Shown: positions 8,428 to 16,827 of the stretch, piece by piece | Numbering within the stretch: position 1 is the first letter of the stretch | Layout: each line of letters starts with the position of its first letter | From: ZC4RG29 sp964521255 | Lineage (GTDB): Bacteria > Bacteroidota > Bacteroidia > Cytophagales > Cyclobacteriaceae | Assembly: GCA_964521255.1 (NCBI GenBank) | Contig: CAZFRM010000035.1 | Coordinates: forward strand, 1 to 39,003 | DNA: 39,003 nt | Direction: 5' to 3' | Translations under genes and position numbers: made by a program | The notes under the pieces: model-generated | What the model was told of the DNA's origin: nothing | The model's database searches: none | Seen by the model: only the letters and a program-made list of their open reading frames with translations

Positions 8428-9753
8428 TCAGACATCATTAGTTGATAACACCGGTTGCGATTTCCTGAACTTCTTTATCAGGGTCTTTTCAAGGCTCTTG
8501 TATACATCAAAACATGGGCCAACAAGGGCAAGTGCAACAAGAGTAAGTGCCAGATCGAGTTTGAAATTAAACATGGCAAAAACCAAAACAATCATTGCTG
8601 ATACGACGATGATTTCAATAATCTGAATAACAACCTGTAAAGCATCAAACCAAATAGGGAATCTCCGGTCAACCCAATTTAAAAGGTATACATTAAGAAA
8701 GCACACGATGAGCGCTATTGTGTACTTTAACCATTCGGGCAGCTCATTAACATAATCTTCGTTTAAGATCATTGCTACGATATTTGCGTGAACCACAGCG
8801 CCAAACATATCAGGATTTGCCCGGCCGGCAACCTTCGAATTAAGCGGCGTAAAAAATTTATCACTCCACGATGGATCTCCGTAGTAGTCGCCTAAGAATC
8901 CGATAATAACAATCTTATCTTCAAACATGCTGGGCAAATACTCACCGTTAAATAGCTGTGGCCAATCCAGGGCGTAACAAAGAACATGAAACTCGGCAGA
9001 ACTTTCCATTTTCTCCCGCTGTGTTCGAATCTTTACATCCGGTATTTCCGCATTTCCCCTGAAGTTTATTATTTCTTCCTCTTTATTGCGCGCTAAAAGT
9101 TTTAGTGTTTTGGTGGAGTCGTACTTCATGACAATTCTTGTAGCGAAAGCGATCTCTTCCTTTCCGTTAACTTCAATTTTCGGTGCAAAGGTTTTGCAAA
9201 TTTTAACATCTTCCTCATAGGTTGCACCCGTGAATAAGTTCGCAAAAGCACTTTCGGCATTAACACGAAACTTCTCATCTGAAAATTCAATTGAATCATA
9301 AACATCAATTGCGTCTTTATGCGCCAGAGAATCGGTTTGAAGTAACCGCGATACCAGCACTACATTCTTTGCTTCCTGAATGGCATTGCTTAATAGCAGA
9401 TTGCCCAGTGTATCCAACAATTGAGGACAATTAAGGGTATCAGTAAGTCCGCCTTCACAATAGAAAAAGCTATCAATACCAATTACCCTGGGATGATGTT
9501 GACTGATAATTCGAATTTGCTCTGCAATGGCTCTTCGATTTGGAGCTATATTGACAATAACGATTCGTTCATCTGGCATGGGCTCAGGTCTTAATGTTGA
9601 AAATACCCAATCCGTTAATTCAAACTCATCTAATGCTTGAGAAATGGGGTCGAAGGCGTTGAATAATTTTAAATCCGTTAACTTTGAAAGACCCCACATG
9701 GTGGAGAAGACAATGAAGGTAACAGCAAAGCCCTTTATGATTAATCGCTTCAT
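8428..9753 (-). CDS. CHASE2-domain membrane sensor
   Basis: A 441-aa protein with an N-terminal membrane helix (about 7-23), a large extracytoplasmic region and three to four membrane helices near the C-terminus (about 340-420). The extracytoplasmic part shows CHASE2 hallmarks: D-E-R-I-V-I-V-N-I at the start, I-G-I-D-S-F-F after the first helix, and D-K-I-V-I-I-G-F-L-G-D near the end, followed by A-V-V-H-A-N-I-V-A-M-I-L-N. CHASE2 is a predicted extracellular sensory domain normally attached to cyclases, kinases or histidine kinases. Here no output domain follows the membrane helices; only a short basic tail (K-S-L-E-K-T-L-I-K-K-F-R-K) remains, so signalling would need a partner. The FecR-like gene lies downstream. 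Confidence 0.85.
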   Translation of the reverse strand: MKRLIIKGFAVTFIVFSTMWGLSKLTDLKLFNAFDPISQALDEFELTDWVFSTLRPEPMPDERIVIVNIAPNRRAIAEQIRIISQHHPRVIGIDSFFYCEGGLTDTLNCPQLLDTLGNLLLSNAIQEAKNVVLVSRLLQTDSLAHKDAIDVYDSIEFSDEKFRVNAESAFANLFTGATYEEDVKICKTFAPKIEVNGKEEIAFATRIVMKYDSTKTLKLLARNKEEEIINFRGNAEIPDVKIRTQREKMESSAEFHVLCYALDWPQLFNGEYLPSMFEDKIVIIGFLGDYYGDPSWSDKFFTPLNSKVAGRANPDMFGAVVHANIVAMILNEDYVNELPEWLKYTIALIVCFLNVYLLNWVDRRFPIWFDALQVVIQIIEIIVVSAMIVLVFAMFNFKLDLALTLVALALVGPCFDVYKSLEKTLIKKFRKSQPVLSTNDV

Positions 9754-9798
9754 TCTGAAATTTCATCAAGTAAATTCAAAAACCAAAATCAAATCACG

Positions 9799-10803
9799 TT
9801 GAAGTCCAGGCTTACCTTGCAAGAATACTATACCGGGATAACTAAAAGTGATCCAGTCATTTTAGCCCAGGCCATTACATTAGCTGAAAGCACATTGCCG
9901 GAGGACCAGTACTTAGCAGACGAACTTCTTAATAAAATTCTGCCAGCCACCGGCAACTCTATTCGCATTGGTGTAACCGGTGTGCCGGGTGTTGGTAAAA
10001 GCACATTTATTGAAGCTTTCGGTAAATACATAACATCGCTCGAAAAAAAAATTGCAGTACTCACCGTTGATCCTTCCAGTCAACTCACCAAAGGAAGTAT
10101 ACTGGGTGATAAGACACGAATGGAAGAACTTTCAAAAAGTGATTTGGCTTTTATTCGTCCTTCTTCAGCCGGTTCTTCCATCGGTGGGGTTACCCATAAA
10201 ACAAGGGAAGCCATCTTGCTTTGTGAAGCCGCTGGTTATGAAGTCATAGTTATAGAGACTGTGGGCGTTGGGCAATCTGAGGTTAGTGTAAAAGACATGG
10301 TAGATTTTTTCTTGCTGCTTATGCTTCCCGGCGCAGGTGATGAATTGCAGGGATTGAAAAAAGGGATTATTGAAATGGCGGATGCGCTGGTAATTACAAA
10401 GGCAGATGGCGACAACATTAAGAAAGCCAAAGAAACACAGGCAGAATATCAACACGCGCTTCACCTTCTGCCTCCCTCACAAACATCGTGGGAGGTAAAT
10501 GTTATGTTATCCTCAGCAATAAAAAATGAAGGTATAAATGAAATTTGGAAAATGATTCTTGACTATCATTTACTTTCGAAGCAAACCGGAATTTTTAAAG
10601 AAAACCGGGAACAACAAAACATAAAGTGGCTGCACGATTACTTCAATCACCTATTGCTTCAGGATTTTTCACGGTTGCACAACCTCAATGTCATAATGAA
10701 AGAGGCAGAAGATAAAGTTCGAAAAAAAGAAATCCCTGTAAGCAGAGCGGCACGTCTTTTAATGGATGCCTATCAGGATGCTATACGGGGTAACAAATCC
10801 TGA
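9799..10803 (+). CDS. meaB: Methylmalonyl-CoA mutase-associated GTPase MeaB
   Basis: A 334-aa G3E/ArgK-family P-loop GTPase. Residues about 53-62 form the Walker A (G-V-P-G-V-G-K-S-T), followed by V-D-P-S-S (about 94-98), the V-I-E-T-V-G-V-G-Q-S-E motif and the T-K-A-D-G guanine-specificity box. MeaB guards adenosylcobalamin-dependent methylmalonyl-CoA mutase, gating cofactor delivery. No ATG is found near the N-terminus; TTG at 9799 gives the family-typical beginning (x-L-T-L-Q-E-Y-Y-x-G-I). Mutase genes are not in the window, but the gene faces a cobalamin-riboswitch operon, and its 3' end overlaps that operon's last gene by 31 bp. Location: cytosol. Confidence 0.93.
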   Translation: MKSRLTLQEYYTGITKSDPVILAQAITLAESTLPEDQYLADELLNKILPATGNSIRIGVTGVPGVGKSTFIEAFGKYITSLEKKIAVLTVDPSSQLTKGSILGDKTRMEELSKSDLAFIRPSSAGSSIGGVTHKTREAILLCEAAGYEVIVIETVGVGQSEVSVKDMVDFFLLLMLPGAGDELQGLKKGIIEMADALVITKADGDNIKKAKETQAEYQHALHLLPPSQTSWEVNVMLSSAIKNEGINEIWKMILDYHLLSKQTGIFKENREQQNIKWLHDYFNHLLLQDFSRLHNLNVIMKEAEDKVRKKEIPVSRAARLLMDAYQDAIRGNKS

Positions 10804-11636
10804 AACCAGAAAGACGAATTAACTTCGCTGATGGTACCATCCTGATTTTTCTTTTTGAACGAATACGTACGATTCACAACTTCCTTCAAATCAAATTCAA
10901 TTTTTCTGTTGAAGATCGGACCATCGTAAACGAATGTGTGAAACTCTCCATTCTCACCACACGGATCAATTTCTTTAGGAAATGACTGAAGAAGAGTATG
11001 ATCAATTGTTTTGCCTAAATATTGCTGACCAAAAAGCGAAGCATCAGCAGAACAAATTAACGTTTTGAATCCGGCATTAATAAAATCCTGTATGATACGT
11101 GTTGAATCCAATTTCCAAATAGGGAAGACAGGGAGCAGTTTCGCTTCATGCAAAAGCTGCTCTCTGTATTCCTTTAAGTCTTCCAAAAAAATATCACCAA
11201 ATACAATCGCTTCAATTCCTTCTTTTTTGCTTTGGTTATAAAAAGAATTCATCAATGAAGTGTAAGCATCATGATTGTCTGAAGTTTTGAGGTATAATTT
11301 TTTCAACGGCAGGTTCAGCGCCTTTGCCTGCGCTTCAATTAATTCTTCCCGTACACCATGCAAACCAACACGCCTCGTATCCGCTCCAATTACCGTGTGA
11401 AGACTTGCTACTTTATATTCCCCTGAAAGTAAAATTTTGTGAAGAGCAAAAGCAGAATCTTTTCCTCCGCTCCAGCTAACACTCACCACTTGCTTCTTGC
11501 TTTTATCGTAACCATAAGGACAATGCCTGCAACCACTTTGGCAACAATAGCCACGTTTTAGATGATAGCTTCGCGTAAAAACGAACAGACCGTTTTCGAT
11601 ATAGTAATCTTCAGAAGGTAACTGTGTTTTTATCAT
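10773..11636 (-). CDS. DUF5522 - PP-loop (diphthine-ammonia ligase-like) fusion
   Basis: A 287-aa protein with two parts. Residues 1-45 are a DUF5522-type Cys-rich domain with Y-C-C-x-S-G-C-R-H-C-P-Y-G-Y (Cys31, 32, 36, 39), suggesting metal or cluster binding. The rest is a PP-loop ATPase of the diphthine-ammonia ligase (Dph6/COG2102) type: S-G-G-K-D-S at 56-61, the G-D-I-F-L-E-D-L segment and a C-terminal C-G-E-N-G-E-F-H-T-F-V motif. Bacteria lack diphthamide, so the canonical Dph6 reaction is not expected. It sits third in a cobalamin-riboswitch operon after a B12 receptor and a BtuG-like lipoprotein, so a corrinoid-related amidation or adenylation role is suggested (inference). Alternative starts are ATG 11642 and GTG 11672. 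The stop overlaps meaB convergently by 31 bp. Confidence 0.85.
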   Translation of the reverse strand: MIKTQLPSEDYYIENGLFVFTRSYHLKRGYCCQSGCRHCPYGYDKSKKQVVSVSWSGGKDSAFALHKILLSGEYKVASLHTVIGADTRRVGLHGVREELIEAQAKALNLPLKKLYLKTSDNHDAYTSLMNSFYNQSKKEGIEAIVFGDIFLEDLKEYREQLLHEAKLLPVFPIWKLDSTRIIQDFINAGFKTLICSADASLFGQQYLGKTIDHTLLQSFPKEIDPCGENGEFHTFVYDGPIFNRKIEFDLKEVVNRTYSFKKKNQDGTISEVNSSFWFQDLLPRIAS

Positions 11637-11701
11637 TGACATATTTAGATCACGAACCACCAGGTAATGCACTTACTGTGATCGGTTAACCGTGAACTGA
11701 A

Positions 11702-12769
11702 TTAATGAAACACAACCTCCGTAGGACTAATTCCTGCATCAAATGAATTTTTAAAGTCTCCTTCCTTTGAATAAACATACACTTTACCTGCTGTTGCAAA
11801 ATTGAGTGCATCTGTAATATAAATGTCACCTGTTGACGGATCCGTATTTAATCCGTAAAGGGTTGTTACATCCCCGGCATCAAACCAGGTTTCGTTGGGA
11901 GCTGCATCATCGGTGACAGACATTTTATAAATGGAACTACCTACATTATAGATCAAAGTATTTTTATCGGATGAGATAGCAAGATCTCCCCCAGGATTCG
12001 CACCCAGTTCAAATGAGTCTTCAATTTTAAGTGTAGAAGGATTAATGCGATAAAGCATTCCATCATTGCCCGCATAGGTTCCAGTACAAATCACCCAGAG
12101 TTTTCCATTTTTATCAACAACCAATCCATTAGGACCGGCAGTTAGTTCAAGCTGATCGATTAAATCATTTGTTCCAGGATCAACAACAGCTAATGTGCTT
12201 GAAGCTCCAAAATTATAATTGGAAGCAAACAACCGGTCACTCGTATACAGCAATCGTTCAACACCCTCATCGGTGTCAATTTTATCCACCACAGTTTTTG
12301 TGTTCAGATCAACCACCAGTATATATGAATCAATTAGACTATAAAACTCATCATAAGGACCCCACACGCTGATATAGGCTTTGTTGTCTATTACTGAAAG
12401 GTAACGCGGCTTGTCAAGGTCCGGGAACGACAACGAGCTTTCCCATTCAAGTGTGGAGGCATTAGCAATTTCAATTTTATTACTTCCATTTAGAACAAGA
12501 TAAGCCTTGTCATTATCAAACGTCATTGATTGGAGTACATCTCCCCAAAAGGCGCCACTCTTATCCTTAAGAATAGTTTGTGGGTCACCTGAACTTTCAG
12601 GATCGTAGAAGGTTAATGTCGCGTTCGCTGATCCAAACCCACCTTCATTCAGAACAAAAACGCCATTTCTAAAAGTTGGTTTATTATCATCGTCTGACTC
12701 ACACCCAAGAATAAAAACAAATAGAAATAGGGTTGCTAAAGTGTTCAGTTTTGCTTTAAAGTAGCTCAT
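11702..12769 (-). CDS. BtuG-like beta-propeller surface lipoprotein
   Basis: A 355-aa lipoprotein with a signal peptide and lipobox (I-L-G-C, Cys23) followed by E-S-D-D-D, an acidic surface-export-like signal. The body has repeated propeller-like blades with F-V-L-N-E-G-G-F-G, W-G-D-V-L-Q-S-M, N-K-I-E-I-A-N-A, G-P-N-G-L-V-V-D and similar strands, matching the DUF5074/YncE-type proteins of Bacteroidota. Bacteroides BtuG, a seven-bladed propeller, binds cobalamin tightly at the cell surface and caps BtuB. This gene starts 4 bp after the stop of the BtuB-like receptor gene and shares its B12 riboswitch, which supports a corrinoid-capture role. The B12-binding claim rests on family and context. 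Confidence 0.85.
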   Translation of the reverse strand: MSYFKAKLNTLATLFLFVFILGCESDDDNKPTFRNGVFVLNEGGFGSANATLTFYDPESSGDPQTILKDKSGAFWGDVLQSMTFDNDKAYLVLNGSNKIEIANASTLEWESSLSFPDLDKPRYLSVIDNKAYISVWGPYDEFYSLIDSYILVVDLNTKTVVDKIDTDEGVERLLYTSDRLFASNYNFGASSTLAVVDPGTNDLIDQLELTAGPNGLVVDKNGKLWVICTGTYAGNDGMLYRINPSTLKIEDSFELGANPGGDLAISSDKNTLIYNVGSSIYKMSVTDDAAPNETWFDAGDVTTLYGLNTDPSTGDIYITDALNFATAGKVYVYSKEGDFKNSFDAGISPTEVVFH

Positions 12770-12773
12770 AAAT

Positions 12774-14645
12774 TTATTGCTTGTTTTTTAGTTGATACAT
12801 TAATTGAAAATTGAAATTTCTCCCCGGCTGTGCTCTTCCTGAATACAGTTGATAATCTGTATTGAGAATATTTTTTACGGTGAATCTTAAATCGAAACGA
12901 TGACGTTGAAATTCCAATTCCCTCGAAAGGGAAATATCCATTAACACAAAAGGATCGAGCGCATATAATTCGGCATTTGAAAAATCAACATATCGTTTAC
13001 CACTGTATTGTGTGCCTAATGTTGTCGACCACAATTTCCAGTTTAGTATTACGTGTGCATTGGCTGTATGCCGGGGTGTGTAGATCAATTGCTTACCAAT
13101 AGTATATTGTTCATTGGGCGGCGCTTCGGTTGTAACTGATTCCGTTAGTTGATAGGACATTGTGCCTGATAAATTGAGCGCATCTGTCCATGCTTTCTTC
13201 AATACTAACTTAAATTCCAAACCCCGGGCTCGTACTTCCTTCACATTCCGCGGACGGTAAACACCTCCCTCTCCCGGCACCCATTGAATCCAGTTTGAAA
13301 CCAACTGGGTAAATGCAGCAGCATTCCATTCCATAGCTTGATATTTCCATCGCACGCCTGCCTCTGCGGCATTGCTGGTTTCAGGAAGCAGATTAGGGTT
13401 TCCTGCATTTTGCCAGTACCGGTCATTAAGTGTTGGTACTCTAAAATTTTTAGAAATATTTCCACGCAGGCTGAGCTGATGCAAATCATGTTTGATCAAT
13501 GCATATTCAGCGCCCGCATACGGAAGAAAAGGACAGGTTATATTTTCAACAAAGGGTTGGCGTAAGTTAATGGCAACTGAAAGCCGTTTACCAAAATCAC
13601 GTTGACCGGAAGCATAAATGTCGCCGCGATTTTCAATGGCTTCTCCGTTTTCATAATTCCTGACATCACCAAGAATGTGATTGAAGTTTACTCCAGCCTG
13701 TGTGTGAATTCCATTTTTAAATGTGAATTGATGATCTAAAGTGCTTACCCAACGTTGTACTTCACTTTTGTCACCGTTGTAAACTATTACATCATTCACC
13801 CATCCGCCATTTATCAACAGCGCACCACCCCGATTGTATTGTTTATACTCAACCAGTAACCGGTGACTCTGATCTTGTTGTTCATCGCTACTGTTAACCT
13901 GCCCTATTGGAGGTTGAATTTCCCTATCACTTTGATGATACCAGTAGTGAAGTTCAAGGCTTCGCGCGTGCGACCATTGAAATTTTATATCCTGAACAAT
14001 CCCTTCCTGATGATACGCCGCGTGTTGCTGACGTTCATCAGTAGCCTGAACCGGAAAATCATTTTGCGACTGAACGTGATATACATTAGTAGAAAAATCC
14101 CACTGTTTAGCATGAACGTTTCCTTTCAATGCTGTGAAAAATCTTCCAAAACTTCCTGCTTCCTGTATAAATGTTAAAGGGCTACTCTGACTGGAAGAAG
14201 TATTTAGCAGCACCGTTCCTCCAAAGGCCCCATTTCCATAGCGGGCACTCCCTCCACCTTCATGCACTTTAACCTGGCTGAAGGCCACGCCGGGTAATAT
14301 CGAGAAATCAGACTGGCCTAAAGAAAAACTGTTGATGTTTATTCCATTCCAAAGTACAGCAGTATGTTGAGGTGAAGTGCCACGTAAACTGATACCCGAT
14401 AGCATACCACTACCGTAATTGCGGAAGTAAATGGGTAATTCAAAGGAAAGAAATTCACCCAAATGACGGGAAGATTGTTCTGAAAGCATGGCTGAGTCAA
14501 GGACTGTAACGGAAGATCCAGCCAGGTACTTTTCCTCAGCGATGCCATATACCACAACAGGGTTTAGCACAACAGAATCCATCTGTTGTGCTAATGCCCA
14601 TGTGAGAGGGGCTAAATAAAAACAAATACCTAATCGCAGTTTCAT
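12774..14645 (-). CDS. btuB: TonB-dependent receptor, BtuB-like (cobalamin)
   Basis: A 623-aa outer-membrane receptor. An N-terminal signal (about residues 1-19) is followed by a TonB-box-like V-V-L-N-P-V-V-V-Y-G, a plug domain (about 25-145) with L-R-G-T-S-P-Q-H-T-A-V-L-W-N-G and V-K-V-H-E-G-G-G-S-A-R-Y-G-N-G-A-F-G-G, and a C-terminal barrel ending with N-F-N-F-Q-L-M-Y-Q-L. The lone control element upstream is a cobalamin riboswitch, so the substrate is probably vitamin B12 or another corrinoid. Length equals typical BtuB proteins (about 600 aa). It is translated ahead of the BtuG-like gene with a 4-bp gap. Confidence 0.88.
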   Translation of the reverse strand: MKLRLGICFYLAPLTWALAQQMDSVVLNPVVVYGIAEEKYLAGSSVTVLDSAMLSEQSSRHLGEFLSFELPIYFRNYGSGMLSGISLRGTSPQHTAVLWNGININSFSLGQSDFSILPGVAFSQVKVHEGGGSARYGNGAFGGTVLLNTSSSQSSPLTFIQEAGSFGRFFTALKGNVHAKQWDFSTNVYHVQSQNDFPVQATDERQQHAAYHQEGIVQDIKFQWSHARSLELHYWYHQSDREIQPPIGQVNSSDEQQDQSHRLLVEYKQYNRGGALLINGGWVNDVIVYNGDKSEVQRWVSTLDHQFTFKNGIHTQAGVNFNHILGDVRNYENGEAIENRGDIYASGQRDFGKRLSVAINLRQPFVENITCPFLPYAGAEYALIKHDLHQLSLRGNISKNFRVPTLNDRYWQNAGNPNLLPETSNAAEAGVRWKYQAMEWNAAAFTQLVSNWIQWVPGEGGVYRPRNVKEVRARGLEFKLVLKKAWTDALNLSGTMSYQLTESVTTEAPPNEQYTIGKQLIYTPRHTANAHVILNWKLWSTTLGTQYSGKRYVDFSNAELYALDPFVLMDISLSRELEFQRHRFDLRFTVKNILNTDYQLYSGRAQPGRNFNFQLMYQLKNKQ

Positions 14646-14744
14646 AAACTTTAAAATGCGACAGGGTTAAAACCAGATTTGTAACGAGACAGCTAAGCTG
14701 CTAGATACATCCAACCTTTCACCCGAAAGTCAAAATTTTCAATA

Positions 14745-14930
14745 CGGATTGTTGGCAGGTCTCCTGGCTTTCCACATTACTGATGCCTTCCCATTTCACA
14801 TTGTGACGATAGTGGCCTAAGAGTATCAGTAACTTAAATGTGGACTACAGTTGCGGGGACAGCTCCGGCCTTGCACCGGTATTCCCTTTTAATCTTCCGA
14901 ATGTTGTTGGCAAAGGAAGAACCTAAAATC
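14745..14930 (-). promoter_or_regulatory. Cobalamin (B12) riboswitch
   Basis: On the minus strand the stretch contains the B12 box GCCAGGAGACCTGCC (14754-14768), the conserved core G-G-G-A-A-x-A-C-C-G-G-T-G-C-A-A-G-G-C-C-G-G, a CCCCGCAACTGTAG block (around 14845-14860) and the upstream GGTTCTTCC / GGAAGATTAAAAGGGAA elements. Order and spacing fit the AdoCbl aptamer. After the B12 box a small hairpin (CTTTC-GGGT-GAAAG, 14716-14729) precedes the receptor start by about 70 bases and may be the expression platform. B12 should repress the receptor/lipoprotein/PP-loop operon. Confidence 0.95.
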
Positions 14931-14994
14931 CTGATGTAAACTTAGAAGAAAAAAAGCGAAAAGCACAAAGCGTAAAGCAAAAAGAGTAAATACT

Positions 14995-15444
14995 TTATTT
15001 CTTCTCGCTTACTTTAACAAAGACTCTCGTTTCACAAGCTCGAGCTGCGTTAGAAAAAATTAACGAATCGGCGGTGAAACTCTCAATGGTATAAGAACCT
15101 AATAGAAGTCTGGATTTTTTATCAAGCAAATGCAATGTGTTACCATCAAACTTGTAAAGAAAACTGTTAAGCTTTGTAGACTTTCGGGAATCAAACATGC
15201 GAATGTTCTCTTCACCATTTGTATTGTCTTTGAATCTGATCACACTGGCTGTACCGCTGGAACGGCTCTGCATATCGGTAACGAGTTCATCTGTCTCCGG
15301 ATCTTCTCCTCCCAACTCATCGCTCAGGCAAGTGGTCTGTCTCACTAATTGCCATGTTCCTACCAATGATTGAGAATGAGCAAGTGAACATGCAAATACA
15401 AAAAAGATGACAAGCCAGAAGATTTTCATAGATGCTTTTGCCAT
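14995..15444 (-). CDS. Exported lipocalin-like protein
   Basis: A 149-aa protein with a signal peptide (about residues 6-25, ending A-H-S-Q-S). The mature start S-L-V-G-T-W-Q-L-V is the typical G-x-W opening of lipocalin-like domains, and the beta-rich body with a final C-E-T-R-V-F-V-K-V fits one small barrel. A disulphide between the two mature cysteines (near residues 39 and 138) is plausible. A second ATG (15429) would give a tidier signal peptide and is a fair alternative. It is transcribed divergently from the serine hydrolase gene, sharing an AT-rich upstream region of about 70 bp. Ligand unknown. Confidence 0.6.
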   Translation of the reverse strand: MAKASMKIFWLVIFFVFACSLAHSQSLVGTWQLVRQTTCLSDELGGEDPETDELVTDMQSRSSGTASVIRFKDNTNGEENIRMFDSRKSTKLNSFLYKFDGNTLHLLDKKSRLLLGSYTIESFTADSLIFSNAARACETRVFVKVSEKK

Positions 15445-15513
15445 AATTAAATTTAATTAAATAATATACATGAATGAAGGAAGATATAATAATTTACAAC
15501 TTCATGTGTGCCT

Positions 15514-16767
15514 ATGAACAAACTTAAAACGATAATACTGGTTCTGGTCATCTATGCGTGTAATCCTATGCCTAAGGAGGATGATCATTTGATTCTTAAT
15601 CTGATGACACAAAATTCCGGCCAATTCGAATTACTTCTGAAAAACCCTGAATTTTATGAGGCACAGATTATTTACACCCAGATTAACCGCGATGAGAACA
15701 ATCAGCCTCATTTCAAATCTTTCTATTTCAACGTTGATACAAACCGGTACTTCTATCCTGCATCTACAGTAAAATTACCCGCAGTTCTGCTGTCGCTGGA
15801 AAAACTCCGGCAACTGAATGTGCGCGGTCTTAACAAATTCACACCCATGTTCTCCGATAGCGTTTACGCTGGGCAGCTTTCCGTCAAAGCGGATTCTACT
15901 TCAGAAGATGGCTTACCTTCCATCGCTCACTATGCTAAGAAAATTTTGGTGGTAAGTGACAACGACGCTTTTAATCGGCTGTATGAATTTTTAGGTCAAA
16001 AAGAGTTTAACAAAAAATTGCATGAGAAAGGTTATCACGCCCGAATCCTTCACCGGCTTGAAAGATTTTTGTCGCCTGATCAAAATCGCCATACAGAAGC
16101 TGTCAGGTTTGTCAAAAATGATTCGACAATATTTTTTCAGCCCATGCTGGTGAATAATGATTCCATCTTACCGCCAGGAAAAATTTTAAAAGGAACAGCA
16201 TATATGGTAGATGATAGCATTGTTTACGAACCCTTTGATTTTACCTATAAAAATTTCTTTCATCTGACAGATCAACAAGAAATTTTGAAAGCGATAATAT
16301 TTCCCAATGCCGTTGCTGCAGAAAAACGTTTCATGATAGATGAGGAGGATAGAAGATTTGTATTGCAATACATGTCGCAGTTGCCGGGAGAAACAACCTT
16401 TCCTCCTTATTATAAGGATACTACGTACTATGATGCCAGTTGTAAATTCTTACTCTTCGGTGAAGACAAGAGCAACATACCATCCCACATCCGTATCTTC
16501 AACAAGATTGGCAATGCCTACGGTTTTATGATTGACAACGCTTATGTTGTAGACTTCGACCATAATGTAGAGTTCATGCTATCCACTGTTATCGATTGCA
16601 ACACGAATAATATTTACAATGATGGCGTGTATGACTATGAGACCATCGGCTATCCCTTTATGAAAAATCTCGGCCAGATGATATACCAATATGAGTTAAA
16701 ACGTGATCGTACCAGATCTCCAGACCTATCGGAATTCAAATTAAAATATGATCGACCCACTGAGTAA
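15514..16767 (+). CDS. Beta-lactamase-fold serine hydrolase lipoprotein
   Basis: A 417-aa lipoprotein (lipobox V-I-Y-A-C, Cys16). It carries the penicillin-recognising triad: S84-T-V-K87 (SxxK), S148-D-N150 (SDN) and a late K-I-G in the place of K-[ST]-G. It therefore resembles class A beta-lactamase-related serine hydrolases, probably acting in the periplasm on peptidoglycan-related or other amide/ester substrates. The mid-protein insertion (about 175-260) is longer than in true beta-lactamases, so resistance activity is not assumed. The ATG at 15514 is preferred over GTG 15508. The gene precedes a probable D-glutamate catabolic pair on the same strand, 60 bp away. Confidence 0.8.
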   Translation: MNKLKTIILVLVIYACNPMPKEDDHLILNLMTQNSGQFELLLKNPEFYEAQIIYTQINRDENNQPHFKSFYFNVDTNRYFYPASTVKLPAVLLSLEKLRQLNVRGLNKFTPMFSDSVYAGQLSVKADSTSEDGLPSIAHYAKKILVVSDNDAFNRLYEFLGQKEFNKKLHEKGYHARILHRLERFLSPDQNRHTEAVRFVKNDSTIFFQPMLVNNDSILPPGKILKGTAYMVDDSIVYEPFDFTYKNFFHLTDQQEILKAIIFPNAVAAEKRFMIDEEDRRFVLQYMSQLPGETTFPPYYKDTTYYDASCKFLLFGEDKSNIPSHIRIFNKIGNAYGFMIDNAYVVDFDHNVEFMLSTVIDCNTNNIYNDGVYDYETIGYPFMKNLGQMIYQYELKRDRTRSPDLSEFKLKYDRPTE

Positions 16768-16775
16768 TTATGGAA

Positions 16776-16783
16776 TAGGTTTG
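16776..16783 (+). promoter_or_regulatory. Candidate -7 element TAGGTTTG
   Basis: TAGGTTTG matches TAnnTTTG 44 bases ahead of the DUF1611 gene start, just after the stop of the serine hydrolase gene. No clear -33 partner is seen. It would allow the DgcN/DgcA-type pair to be transcribed separately. Confidence 0.3.
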
Positions 16784-16827
16784 AAAACTCAGTTTATTAA
16801 TCGAAATTTTGACGCTCAATCTTTTAT

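Noticed and set aside
15514..16767. True beta-lactamase (antibiotic resistance)
   Set aside because: The SxxK and SDN motifs are present, but KTG is replaced by KIG, the length exceeds class A enzymes and the Glu166 region was not found.
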